Shown one piece after another: positions 44,653 through 53,409 of a stretch of 64,000 bases of DNA (its first letter is position 1; each line of letters starts with the position of its first letter). Source of the stretch: Ferrimonas kyonanensis DSM 18153 (GTDB taxonomy: Bacteria; Pseudomonadota; Gammaproteobacteria; Enterobacterales; Shewanellaceae); contig NZ_KE384365.1 of NCBI RefSeq assembly GCF_000425405.1, positions 143,594 through 207,593 of the forward strand, given 5' to 3'. The notes under the pieces are model-generated. The model ran no database searches and had not been told where the DNA came from. It saw only the letters and a list, made by a program, of their open reading frames with translations. A program made the translations under genes and the position numbers.

Positions 44653-46876
44653 CCTGATGCTGATTCCGGCCACCTCAGCCTTACCGGCCCAGCACCGGGC
44701 GCTGATGGCGCTGTACCAGGGGGATGACACCACCGCCGCTCAACTGCTCAGACAGCAGGGACCACTGCACGGCGACTGGCTCTATCTGCAGGCGAGGTTA
44801 AGCAGCGCCGATGGCAACTGGTCACAGGCCCTGGATCAGTTTGCGGCCTATCTCAGTCAGGAGCATGACTCGGTGCATCGCATCGAGGCCCGTCACTACC
44901 ACGGTCTGATTCGCCGCTATCGCCACGAGCCAACGCTGGGACAATACCTGCGGCTGCAGCGACTGCTGGAACAGGGGCAACCTCAGCACTTTCAGCGCCG
45001 CAGTCAGGTCTTCCTCAGCCAATTTCCCGACTCGGCACTCACTCCGAGGCTGGCCCTGCAGCAAGCGCTGGTGCAACTGGAATGGCACAATCAGCCACAA
45101 CGGGCGGCAGAGCATTACCAAGCGCTGATGCGCCGATACCCGGACAGCGAAACCGCCCTGGAAGCGGGGCTGGGCTACGCCATCTGTCAGCTGTACCTGC
45201 AGCAACCCGCATTGGCCCGGCAACAGTTAACCCGAACCCTGCAACAACTGCCGCGAACGCTGCCCGGTGACTCACTGCTGCACAGGGTCTGGCAGCAACG
45301 GCTGGCCGCGGCACTGGCATTGGTGTCGCCTGCCGCTGCCGCCGCTCCAGCCCTCGACGACACCGGCGTAATCTGGGGCGCCGGCGCCCGCCTCAGTCTG
45401 GACCACCCGGTTGGCTCTGGCCAGGACTACCGGCCACTGTGGTATCACCTGCCCAAGAGCCAGTTACCGCTGCAGCAATTGACCCTGTGGATCAGCCGCC
45501 ACAGTGACTGGAGCTGGCTGCAACCGGATCTGCTCAGGGCCGCCAGTCGCGCCGGCTACACCCCCAGCATCGCGTTCTGGTATTTCGGTGACGAAATAAG
45601 CCCTGAGTTTGTGGAGCAACACCGTCAGGATTACCTGGAGACCCTCAGCAACCGGCTTATCCCCTTGCTGCAGCAGTTGCCGCAGGCCTACCTGCTACTG
45701 GAACCAGAGTTCAACAAAAACGGCATCGAACAGTGGCCCGGCTGGCCACAATTAATGCAGGAGGCGTTTGCCCTGATCCGCCAGCGGGCGCCGCAGATTC
45801 AGGTGGCCCTGGTTCTCGGCGACTGGGATCCGGTGGCACAGCCACCGTCGCCGCAACTGCAGCAGGTGCTGGCCATGGGGGATTTTACCGCCGCCATGCT
45901 GATGGTCTCCCCCCACACCGAGTTGAGCCATCAATCTCCGGACTGGTCCCCCTGGGTGCGCACCCTGCGCCTGAGCCAGCGGCTTAAGCAGGATCACGAC
46001 AAACCCTTTATGCTGGCCTACAGCGCCCTGCCCTCGGAGCCTGGCTGGCAACAGCGGCAACAGGTTGAACTGGAAAAGCTGGCGCGGATTCTGCCCGCAC
46101 TTCGCCAACAAAACCTGTTCTCCATCAACTGGTTTTCCGCCGTAGACGACCCGGGACAACAGGGCTGGTTTGCCGAATCCGAACCCCATTTCGGCCTGTT
46201 TACCCGGGAACTTAAACCAAAATCCGCCGCCGCCACCCTGGCGGCCATGGCGCCGCAGCGCCAGGACGACGCCCGCATCGTGGCACAGCGGCAGAGCCCA
46301 AAGCACCTCAGCCTCAACTTTAATCGCTGGCTGCACTGGCAACTGACCACCAACCGGGGCCAGATCCTCAGCGGCGCCGGCGATCGCCTGCACCTGTCGT
46401 TGCCCATTGCCGGCCTCCACGGCCCGGCCACCCTGACCGAGCGCAACGGCGGCCAGCCGCTGCTGACCCTAACCCTGCCCGAGGGGGCCGTGCCGCTCAC
46501 CCATAATCGCGGCCCTCACCCCATAGACCTGAGTCAATGGCAGCAACAACGACTGCCGCTGCGGCGACAGCCGAATGCCAGCGGACTGTGGCTGGAGTTG
46601 GCGTTGACCACACCGCTGGACGATGGCCTGTTCATAGGCCTGGTGGATGCTCACGGTTTTGAACGCAGCGCGCGGCTGCTTGGCTATGCCGATGCCGAAC
46701 AGCACCGGTTCCGGGCTTACATCCCGCTTACGGAGCTGTCTTATCCCTGGCGTAAATACCAGCCCGACTCCGGCTTCCTGCATCACCAACGCCCGGTGGC
46801 AACCCCTCAGCTGATGCTCTCCAATCGCACCGCCACCCCGCTGTCCGGCACCCTGCTGAACTACGGCTGGTATTAA
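44624..46876 (+). CDS. Periplasmic TPR protein with predicted TIM-barrel hydrolase domain
   Basis: Exported protein of 750 residues (GTG 44624; ATG 44627 is equally possible). The signal peptide ends A-T-S-A. Residues about 25-235 form TPR-like helical repeats rich in glutamine. From about 250 the pattern I-W-G-A-G-A-R-L...I-A-F-W-Y-F-G-D-E-I, then L-L-L-E-P-E-F-N-K-N-G and A-L-V-L-G-D-W-D, looks like a TIM barrel, with glutamates in E-P-E-F as candidate acid residues. A beta-rich C domain follows (about 560-750). I do not recognise the exact family. The location suggests glycan processing or export, with the TPR part as a scaffold as in BcsC or PelB. Confidence 0.6.
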   Translation: MMKWILLSLSLMLIPATSALPAQHRALMALYQGDDTTAAQLLRQQGPLHGDWLYLQARLSSADGNWSQALDQFAAYLSQEHDSVHRIEARHYHGLIRRYRHEPTLGQYLRLQRLLEQGQPQHFQRRSQVFLSQFPDSALTPRLALQQALVQLEWHNQPQRAAEHYQALMRRYPDSETALEAGLGYAICQLYLQQPALARQQLTRTLQQLPRTLPGDSLLHRVWQQRLAAALALVSPAAAAAPALDDTGVIWGAGARLSLDHPVGSGQDYRPLWYHLPKSQLPLQQLTLWISRHSDWSWLQPDLLRAASRAGYTPSIAFWYFGDEISPEFVEQHRQDYLETLSNRLIPLLQQLPQAYLLLEPEFNKNGIEQWPGWPQLMQEAFALIRQRAPQIQVALVLGDWDPVAQPPSPQLQQVLAMGDFTAAMLMVSPHTELSHQSPDWSPWVRTLRLSQRLKQDHDKPFMLAYSALPSEPGWQQRQQVELEKLARILPALRQQNLFSINWFSAVDDPGQQGWFAESEPHFGLFTRELKPKSAAATLAAMAPQRQDDARIVAQRQSPKHLSLNFNRWLHWQLTTNRGQILSGAGDRLHLSLPIAGLHGPATLTERNGGQPLLTLTLPEGAVPLTHNRGPHPIDLSQWQQQRLPLRRQPNASGLWLELALTTPLDDGLFIGLVDAHGFERSARLLGYADAEQHRFRAYIPLTELSYPWRKYQPDSGFLHHQRPVATPQLMLSNRTATPLSGTLLNYGWY

Positions 46877-46883
46877 GAACCCG

Positions 46884-48329
46884 TTAGCGAGAGGAAAATT
46901 CTAACACCGGCTGACAACGGCCAGGGTGAATAAACTCATCCCCCAGCACCCGCTGCAGTCTCGACATCGGTGGCGGCGCCCGAAACAGCTTGCCCTGCTG
47001 CTTGTACAGCATCGACTGCAGCACCGCCGCATTGGTGGCCAGGGTCAGCGACTGATCATAGCCCGCGGTACGCTCCTTGCGGCCCTCGTACCAGCCCCGC
47101 TCGGGGTCGTACAGGTGGCGCATTACCCCCATCAGGGCATCGGTGTACTCGGTGTCCCACAGCACCCACATCATAAACGCCGCCTTGGTGGACACCAGCG
47201 CCGCCTCGTTATGAAACTGTCCCTGGGCATCCAGGGTTGGGAACGGGCTGCCAAGGCCGAAGACCGCGTCATAAACAAAATGGGGCGCCTCACTGAGGAT
47301 GTGCTCGGCCCGAGCGGTGTACAGTGCATCGCGACGCCAGCGCCGCTCCTGCACCAGATACAGGCTGTGGGCCTGCCGGGCCAAGTCCAGCCGACCGTAA
47401 TCGGTATCGTCATCGTCGTCGAGCTGGTCCCAACGATCCCAGTTAAACTCCATGCCGGCGTACCAATAAGGGGTCGGTAACAGCGGATCGATCACCCGAT
47501 CCACCCTGGGATCACGACCATCAACCAGCAGGGGCACCTGGTAGAACTGGCGCCGTTCATAGGGCTCAAAGCGGTCGGCCAGGGTCGGCATCTGGCCCCA
47601 CAGGTAATACCCGTAGGCCGCGTATTCCTCGTACCCCAGCCGCCCTTCCTGCACCGGCAGCCAGCCTCCGTCCCGGAACTCGCCCCGGGTCAGCTGGCCG
47701 CGGCCATCAAGCAAGCGGCAGAAATCCCACCTCAGTACCACCTTATCGATGTACTCGGCAAAACTGGGGTAGTGACGGCGATACAAGTTCAGCCAGATCA
47801 GCAGCCGACCAAGATCGATGGCCGACCAACCAACGATGCCTGGCTGAGCCGCCGCATCCACCATCTGTCCGGACTCGGTGTGATAACTGCGGTTGGGCAG
47901 CACGCCGTCGACCAACGCCATGGTGTTAAGAAAATCCAGCAACAGTGACAGCCGCTCATCGAACTCTTTGGCGCCCACCAGCTCAAACTGCTTGGCCGTA
48001 TGCAGTGCCGCCAGGTACTCGGCGACGTTGGCCATGGTAAACACCGGATAGCCGTCGATGGCCCCCACCAACCCGGTGGTCGGGTGAGTATTGTTGGCCA
48101 CATAGCGCCAGGCCGTAGCCAGCCACTGACGCTGTTCCTCGGTCAGATCACCGTGGCGACCATGCCAGAACCAGTCGGAGTTAGCCAGGCCATTGTAGGA
48201 GTCCTGCACACCCCGCACCACCACCCCGCAGCCACCAATCAGGCTAGCCGCAATCAGGGCAATGGCGGCAGCTCTTGCAGCTGTGGCGAGACGGCAAACA
48301 TTGGCCCAGATGCAGGCTAAACTCATCAT
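46884..48329 (-). CDS. DUF3131 lipoprotein, divergent paralogue (third copy)
   Basis: Protein of 481 residues with lipobox L-I-G-G-C (C34); glycine at +2 suggests the outer membrane. Shares I-D-G-Y-P, V-G-W-S-A-I-D-L-G-R-L-L-I-W, G-R-L-G-Y-E-E-Y-A-A and H-F-V-Y-D with the other two copies. The conserved W-D-T-A-S-Y is A-N-V-A-E-Y here and the S-E-S-Y-x-L-D-G stretch is lost, so the activity may differ or be absent. Its 5' end overlaps the upstream paralogue by 86 bases, which is long. Last gene of the eight-gene operon. Converges with the TPR gene. Confidence 0.8.
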   Translation of the reverse strand: MMSLACIWANVCRLATAARAAAIALIAASLIGGCGVVVRGVQDSYNGLANSDWFWHGRHGDLTEEQRQWLATAWRYVANNTHPTTGLVGAIDGYPVFTMANVAEYLAALHTAKQFELVGAKEFDERLSLLLDFLNTMALVDGVLPNRSYHTESGQMVDAAAQPGIVGWSAIDLGRLLIWLNLYRRHYPSFAEYIDKVVLRWDFCRLLDGRGQLTRGEFRDGGWLPVQEGRLGYEEYAAYGYYLWGQMPTLADRFEPYERRQFYQVPLLVDGRDPRVDRVIDPLLPTPYWYAGMEFNWDRWDQLDDDDDTDYGRLDLARQAHSLYLVQERRWRRDALYTARAEHILSEAPHFVYDAVFGLGSPFPTLDAQGQFHNEAALVSTKAAFMMWVLWDTEYTDALMGVMRHLYDPERGWYEGRKERTAGYDQSLTLATNAAVLQSMLYKQQGKLFRAPPPMSRLQRVLGDEFIHPGRCQPVLEFSSR

Positions 48330-49710
48330 TCAGCTCGGCATCCCAACGGCTGGGTGGGTGCCAAGGATGAGGCTCCGCCAGCTTGCCAAAGGCTTTGTAG
48401 CCCAGGGCTTCCAGCAGAATACCGTTGTTGTTGGAGGTATAGGTGTTAATAAGGCCGGTGCCATTCTCATAGATTCCCTCATAAAACCCCTTCTCCGGAT
48501 TGTACAAATCGGCAATGTGCTCAAACAGAACGTCGGTGTAGGGGGTATCCCACAACACCCACAGACCAATGGCCCCCTTGATGGACACCGCCGCATACTG
48601 GGGCATGTATTCGCCCTTCTCAGAGATGGTGTTCCAGCTGTAGCCGTCGGTGTAGACGGTGTCATAGACAAAATAGGGCGCCTTATCCAGCTGGTGCTCA
48701 GTACGGGCGGTAATGATGCCGGTATCCAGGTAGCGGGCTTCCTGAACCGCGTACACCCTCTGGGCGAAATCGGCCATCCACAGGTGACTGAAGTCTTCGC
48801 TGTCGGTCTGTTTATCCCAGGGGTGATCCCAGGAGAATTCAATGCCATCCAGGGCGTAACTTTCGGTCACCACATAGCTGTGCGCCGACAACTCTCGGGG
48901 ATCCCGTGAGTCATAGGGGATATCGATGCCATAGACGTTGATCAGATCGTAAGGCTCGGGTTTGGAGGCCCGCTCGGTATAGAACCCCCACAGCTGAAAC
49001 CCCTTGGCGGCGTACTCCTCATACCCCAGTCGCCCCTCCTGCAGGTACTGGGTCGGCTGACCATCGGAACCCAGGGCACCGAACATGGTGCCGTGCTCAT
49101 CCACGACGTTGCAGAAATTCCATCTCAATATGGCCGCATCGATGCCCGGAGCGTGTTCCGGGTAGCGCTCCTTGATGATCCACATCCAGATCAGAAACCG
49201 CCCCAGGTCCAGAGCCGAATAGCCAATCTCGCCCGGGTTGTTGCCGTAATCCACCTTGGCGGCAGTCAGGGTGTTGTAGGCCTTGTTCGGCACCTCCCCC
49301 CGATAGAGGTCCAGGGTGTTGAGGGTCTTAACCATCCGCACCATCCGGTCATCAAACTCGCGCTTCCCGATCAGCCCCAGCTCCCGGGCCACCACCATGC
49401 CCCCCAGGTAGGAGGCGGTATCCCACAGAGTGGTTGACGGGTAGCCATCCACCGCATTCACTAGGCCGGTAGACGGTTGATAATTGTTTTCAAAATAGCG
49501 CCAGGCCACTCGAGCCATGGCCATCTCCCGTTCGGTCAGCGGACCACGACGAGGTCCGGGCACCGCCACCTCCGGCGGCTCTGGCGCCGGGCGTGCCACG
49601 CCGATGCCGTCACCGGGCTCGGTGGCCACCATGGCCTCGTTCGGCGCCTCCAACAAGGGGTTCGCGCACGCCGACAGCACCACCACACTTCCCACCAGCC
49701 AATTTCGCAT
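48244..49710 (-). CDS. DUF3131 lipoprotein (second copy)
   Basis: Protein of 488 residues. The start at 49710 has GAGGA close upstream and gives a lipobox L-S-A-C (C15) with alanine at +2. A proline-rich linker (about 20-57) is followed by the DUF3131 domain: V-D-G-Y-P-S-T-T-L-W-D-T-A-S-Y (88-101), I-G-Y-S-A-L-D-L-G-R-F, G-R-L-G-Y-E-E-Y-A, T-E-S-Y-A-L-D-G-I-E-F. The helical repeats suggest an alpha/alpha barrel as in many glycan-active enzymes; this is inference. It begins one base after the stop of the first copy. The 3' end overlaps the third copy. Confidence 0.85.
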   Translation of the reverse strand: MRNWLVGSVVVLSACANPLLEAPNEAMVATEPGDGIGVARPAPEPPEVAVPGPRRGPLTEREMAMARVAWRYFENNYQPSTGLVNAVDGYPSTTLWDTASYLGGMVVARELGLIGKREFDDRMVRMVKTLNTLDLYRGEVPNKAYNTLTAAKVDYGNNPGEIGYSALDLGRFLIWMWIIKERYPEHAPGIDAAILRWNFCNVVDEHGTMFGALGSDGQPTQYLQEGRLGYEEYAAKGFQLWGFYTERASKPEPYDLINVYGIDIPYDSRDPRELSAHSYVVTESYALDGIEFSWDHPWDKQTDSEDFSHLWMADFAQRVYAVQEARYLDTGIITARTEHQLDKAPYFVYDTVYTDGYSWNTISEKGEYMPQYAAVSIKGAIGLWVLWDTPYTDVLFEHIADLYNPEKGFYEGIYENGTGLINTYTSNNNGILLEALGYKAFGKLAEPHPWHPPSRWDAELNDEFSLHLGQCLPSRHSCKSCRHCPDCG

Positions 49711-49711
49711 G

Positions 49712-51055
49712 CTATTCCTCCTGCACCGCCAGTTGCACCAGCGCCTGTTGCCGGCCCACATTCAACAGCTTGCCCTCACGGATATACAACAACGACTCCA
49801 GCACGATGCCATTGGTGTTGGCAGTCAGGGCGGTATTGGTTTCCTGAAGCTGTTCGTACCACCCTGAGTAGAAACCCCGATCCGGGCTGGTCAGCGGCGC
49901 GGCCTGGCTCAGTAACTGCTGGCTGTAGTCGTCCTGATACAGGGCATACCAGCCAAAGGCGGCCTTGGTGGACAGGCTGCGAAACTCAGACGCATCCTCT
50001 CCGGTATCGGTGGTGGCATGCCAGGGCTGGCCACTGGAGAACACCGTGTTGTAGACAAAATACGGTGGACGGTCGATGTTGTCTTCGCTGACGGCGGTCA
50101 GGATGCCGGTGCGCTCGAAACGGGCCTTCTGGGCCTGATAGACCCGCCAGGCAAACTCATGGGAGATGCGGTCCCAACCAAACTCCAACCCATCTAAAAT
50201 GTAGGATTCGCTGACCACGTAGTTGTGGGCCTTGTAGCGACGGGGGTCGCGCTTATCGGTAGGAACCTGAACCCCGTCAATCTCCACCATCTGCAGAAAG
50301 TCGGTGTACCTCAGGGCCTGAGACAGATCCTGCCCCATCAACGACAGCGACTTGGAGGCATACTCCTCGTAGCCGATGCGCCCCTCCTGAACAAACTCCG
50401 TCAGCTCATTGGTGACCCGAGCGCCGAACATCACCCCGTCCCGCAACATCGGCTGCAGATTCCAGCGGCCGAGTACTTGCTGCACTTGAGGGGTAAATTC
50501 CGGGTATTGCCACACCAAAATGTTGAACGGCACCAGCAACCGGCCGATGTCGATGGCCGACCAGCCAATGCCTCTGGGGTTGGGAGTGTTGTCATAGTTC
50601 ACCATCGCCAGTGAGCGGGTGTCGTACACCTTATTGGGCAGCACATCATCAAACAGCGGCATCTTGCCCAGGCTGGACAAGAGCTTGCTGAGACGACCAC
50701 TGAACTGATGGCGGGAGATCAGCTGCAACCGCTCGGCTGCGATGATGGCCATCAGGTAGGAGGCGGTGTCCCACATGGTGGTGGAGGGGTAACCGTCCAC
50801 CGAGTTAGCCAGTCCGGTACCGGCCTGGGTATTGGCTTCAAAGTACTGCCAGGCGGTTTCGGCCCACTGCCGTTCCTGAACGGTAAGCGGCCGGGGCTGA
50901 GGATCAGGAATGGTGGCGGAGAAGTGCAGTTTATCCACCAGATCATTATTGAACTCCTGCTGCTCCAGGCTCATGACCAGAGTAAACGCCAACCCCAATC
51001 CCAGCAGGAACACCAGGTGGTGGCGGGCATTAAGCACATTTTGTTTGAAAGCCAT
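49712..51055 (-). CDS. DUF3131 protein, membrane-anchored (first copy)
   Basis: Protein of 447 residues with one N-terminal membrane segment (about 12-30) and no lipobox, so probably held in the inner membrane facing the periplasm. Conserved blocks: D-G-Y-P-S-T-T-M-W-D-T-A-S-Y (87-100), I-G-W-S-A-I-D-I-G-R-L-L, G-R-I-G-Y-E-E-Y-A (225-233), S-E-S-Y-I-L-D-G-L-E-F (282-292) and P-Y-F-V-Y-N. The conserved aspartates and glutamates are candidates for catalysis. Directly downstream of the glycan synthase gene, 56 bases apart. Likely acts on the nascent glycan in the periplasm. Confidence 0.85.
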   Translation of the reverse strand: MAFKQNVLNARHHLVFLLGLGLAFTLVMSLEQQEFNNDLVDKLHFSATIPDPQPRPLTVQERQWAETAWQYFEANTQAGTGLANSVDGYPSTTMWDTASYLMAIIAAERLQLISRHQFSGRLSKLLSSLGKMPLFDDVLPNKVYDTRSLAMVNYDNTPNPRGIGWSAIDIGRLLVPFNILVWQYPEFTPQVQQVLGRWNLQPMLRDGVMFGARVTNELTEFVQEGRIGYEEYASKSLSLMGQDLSQALRYTDFLQMVEIDGVQVPTDKRDPRRYKAHNYVVSESYILDGLEFGWDRISHEFAWRVYQAQKARFERTGILTAVSEDNIDRPPYFVYNTVFSSGQPWHATTDTGEDASEFRSLSTKAAFGWYALYQDDYSQQLLSQAAPLTSPDRGFYSGWYEQLQETNTALTANTNGIVLESLLYIREGKLLNVGRQQALVQLAVQEE

Positions 51056-51111
51056 CCCTGCTTTCTCCTATCGATTATCCATTAGCAACAATCCCAGCAC
51101 CCCTCAGGGCC

Positions 51112-52944
51112 TCAAGGCGCTGACGCCTCCGCAGGCGCCACATCCGGTCGCCAGAAGGCGGCAAACACCAGGCCGGACATGGCAACCACGTTATTCAATC
51201 CCCAGAAGGTATTGACGATCATGCCGCTGAGGGAGTGATCGCCGTACCACTGAAACTCCATATTCAGCCATCCCAGCACCAACGCCAGCAGGGTCAGTGC
51301 CATCACCCCGGCCTGGGGCAACACCAGGTGGAAAAAGTTGCCCTCCTGCCGCTCCTTGGGGGTGGTGGGAAACTTGATCTGCCGCCCGCGCAGCACGGTC
51401 CAGATCGCCCGCAGGTTCACCGGGAAAAACGCCAGATAATTGGCTTTACCCTTAAAGCCCGCCAGCCCCCAGGTGGCCGCCATGGTCGCCAGCTCATTCA
51501 TCACGATAAACGGGATGAAATGCAGGTAAAACGACTGAGAATAGGCCGACACTGGCGCAATACCGGTGAGCAGGTAGACGATGGGTGACAGCAGGAACAC
51601 CACGTTCCACAGCGCGCCGAGATAACTCCACACCGTGGTGGCGTACATCAACCGCTGCCTGAAGGTCATACCGGGGCGAAACAGCGGGTTGTCGTTTTTG
51701 GCAATGTCCAGGGTGCCGCCGGCGTACTTAAACCGCTGAATCATCCAGGTCTGCAGGTCCTGGGGCGACAGCATCTTGGATTCCACCTGAGGATGCATCA
51801 CCGACTTCCAATTTCGATCCGGGTCAGAATGCAGTACCACCGAGGTGTATATGTCTTCAGAGACATGAAACTTATAGGGGGTAAACTCAGTATCCAGAAT
51901 GGTCTGAGTATCCATCATCTGCTGCAGCTGCGGATTCAACTCCTGTTCTCCGGTCAGGGCCTTGATCTTCTGATCCTGCTGGCGTCGCTGCTTGTCGATG
52001 TTCTCAGAGTACGATTTCAGAGCCGCCTCCATCACCGCTTCGCGGCGGTGGATGGAACCGGCACCGCAGCAAAACGAGGCGTTGGCCCAGTTTCGCCGCC
52101 GCTGAATCACGTCGTAGAACATCTGCGGGTCATTGACGAAGGGATCCTGACCTATGGTCACCGGTCCGTATACCCGTTCCGCCAGCCGCCCCAGCCAGTG
52201 GCCCGGCGTGCCCAATCGAGCCTGCAGCCACTGCGGCAACCGCTTGCCCTCGGGCAGATCAAAAAACCATTGCGGCGTCTGTACCCAGGCCACATCGGGG
52301 TCACGGAAATAGCCCAGCGTGTGTTCCAGTATGGTGGAAAACGGGCGGGTATCGGCATCACAGATAACGATGAAATCGCCACTGGTCTGCTCCATGGCGT
52401 TGCGCAAATTGCCGGCCTTAAAGCCGACATTGTCTTCGCGGGTGATGTACCCCACCCCCTCCTCCTGCGCCATCGCGGCCATGGCCGGCCGCTTGCCGTC
52501 ATCGAGGATGGCGATGCGAATGTCGATGCCATGGGGGTAGCTCACCGCCTTGGCATCGCGTATCGACAACCGCACCAGTTCCGGCTCCTCATCGTAGGAG
52601 GGGAAAAACAGATCCACGTGCAGCGGCCTGTCCTCCTCCAACGGCTGCGCCAGGCAGTCGTTGATGGTTTCTGGCGGCGGCCGTCGCGGGTAATCCCGGG
52701 TCTGCCACAGATTGATGCTGAACAGTACCAGGCCGATGTAGGCACAGGTTTCGGCCACCACCAGGGGAATGGCAAACCACAGCGCATCGTAGTTCAGGGA
52801 ATCGGTCCAGCGCCACCAGATGTACCAGGCACCAAGGGTCAGGTTGATGGTCGCCAGCAGCTGAAACAACAGTTCCCGTGCCGGGCTGTGGGGCAGCGGC
52901 GGTGGCGGCTTTCGATCCTCGAAGCCTTCGAAATAAAAACCCAT
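51112..52944 (-). CDS. Membrane glycan synthase, GT2, cellulose-synthase-like
   Basis: Processive-type glycosyltransferase of 610 residues. Two helices (about 30-80), then the GT domain: D-D-G (148-150), K-A-G-N-L, D-A-D (196-198), Q-T-P-Q-W-F-F, F-C-C-G-A-G-S-I-H-R-R (291-301) and the catalytic S-E-D (362-364, in place of T-E-D). At the acceptor motif Q-x-x-R-W it has Q-R-F-K-Y (403-407). Four or more C-terminal helices follow. It lacks a PilZ domain, so it is not directly c-di-GMP gated. About 45 extra charged residues sit between the F-C-C-G and S-E-D motifs. Polymer unknown. Confidence 0.9.
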   Translation of the reverse strand: MGFYFEGFEDRKPPPPLPHSPARELLFQLLATINLTLGAWYIWWRWTDSLNYDALWFAIPLVVAETCAYIGLVLFSINLWQTRDYPRRPPPETINDCLAQPLEEDRPLHVDLFFPSYDEEPELVRLSIRDAKAVSYPHGIDIRIAILDDGKRPAMAAMAQEEGVGYITREDNVGFKAGNLRNAMEQTSGDFIVICDADTRPFSTILEHTLGYFRDPDVAWVQTPQWFFDLPEGKRLPQWLQARLGTPGHWLGRLAERVYGPVTIGQDPFVNDPQMFYDVIQRRRNWANASFCCGAGSIHRREAVMEAALKSYSENIDKQRRQQDQKIKALTGEQELNPQLQQMMDTQTILDTEFTPYKFHVSEDIYTSVVLHSDPDRNWKSVMHPQVESKMLSPQDLQTWMIQRFKYAGGTLDIAKNDNPLFRPGMTFRQRLMYATTVWSYLGALWNVVFLLSPIVYLLTGIAPVSAYSQSFYLHFIPFIVMNELATMAATWGLAGFKGKANYLAFFPVNLRAIWTVLRGRQIKFPTTPKERQEGNFFHLVLPQAGVMALTLLALVLGWLNMEFQWYGDHSLSGMIVNTFWGLNNVVAMSGLVFAAFWRPDVAPAEASAP

Positions 52945-52955
52945 AACGGCCGTCC

Positions 52956-53390
52956 TTATGCCTGTTTGGTCATGCGAAAATAGTTACGTTGGTCTTCCCG
53001 CGAGTAGCTCTGGCTGTCCATCACCTGACCGACAATGCCCAGACCCCGACCGCTGGTCAGCCAGGTACTGGGATCATCCGGGTTCAGCTCCAGCAGTTGT
53101 GGCTCGGTCACCCGCTGGCGCTGAGCCTCCGGCATGGCGATGCCCTCGTCCACCAGCACAATCTCAATGCCGTCGGCCCACTGCCGGTACCGAATCTCGA
53201 GACTGCCGCCGGGGCGGTTGCCATAGGCGTGCTCCACCACATTGTTGCCAATTTCAGCCACCGCCAACTCCACCAGACCGGCGTCCTCCAGCGGCAAGGC
53301 CGACAGCTGGTACATGGCGGCCACCGACTTGGCCATCATCGCCACCACGTCGTAACTGGCGGTGCCTTTCAGGGTGATGCAGCATTCCAT
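52956..53390 (-). CDS. RsbW/SpoIIAB-type serine kinase (anti-sigma-like ATPase)
   Basis: Protein of 144 residues with the HATPase_c_2 fold. N box A-E-I-G-N-N-V-V-E-H (E46, N49, N50), G1 box D-E-G (81-83), G2 box G-R-G-L-G-I (114-119). These proteins phosphorylate a STAS partner on serine and bind a target when the partner is phosphorylated. The likely partner is the STAS protein two genes upstream, with the PP2C protein as opposing phosphatase. No sigma factor is encoded nearby, so the bound target is unknown. It lies 11 bases before the glycan synthase start. Confidence 0.88.
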   Translation of the reverse strand: MECCITLKGTASYDVVAMMAKSVAAMYQLSALPLEDAGLVELAVAEIGNNVVEHAYGNRPGGSLEIRYRQWADGIEIVLVDEGIAMPEAQRQRVTEPQLLELNPDDPSTWLTSGRGLGIVGQVMDSQSYSREDQRNYFRMTKQA

Positions 53391-53409
53391 TGCCTTGCTC
53401 CCTAGGTTG

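Noticed and set aside
46884-51055. DUF3131 proteins as confirmed endo-glucanases
   Set aside because: Only the alpha-helical repeat pattern and conserved acidic residues are visible. No catalytic assignment can be made from the sequence alone.
51112-52944. The synthase as BcsA or OpgH
   Set aside because: There is no bcsB, bcsC or opgG neighbour, no PilZ domain, and the acceptor motif and insert differ from both.
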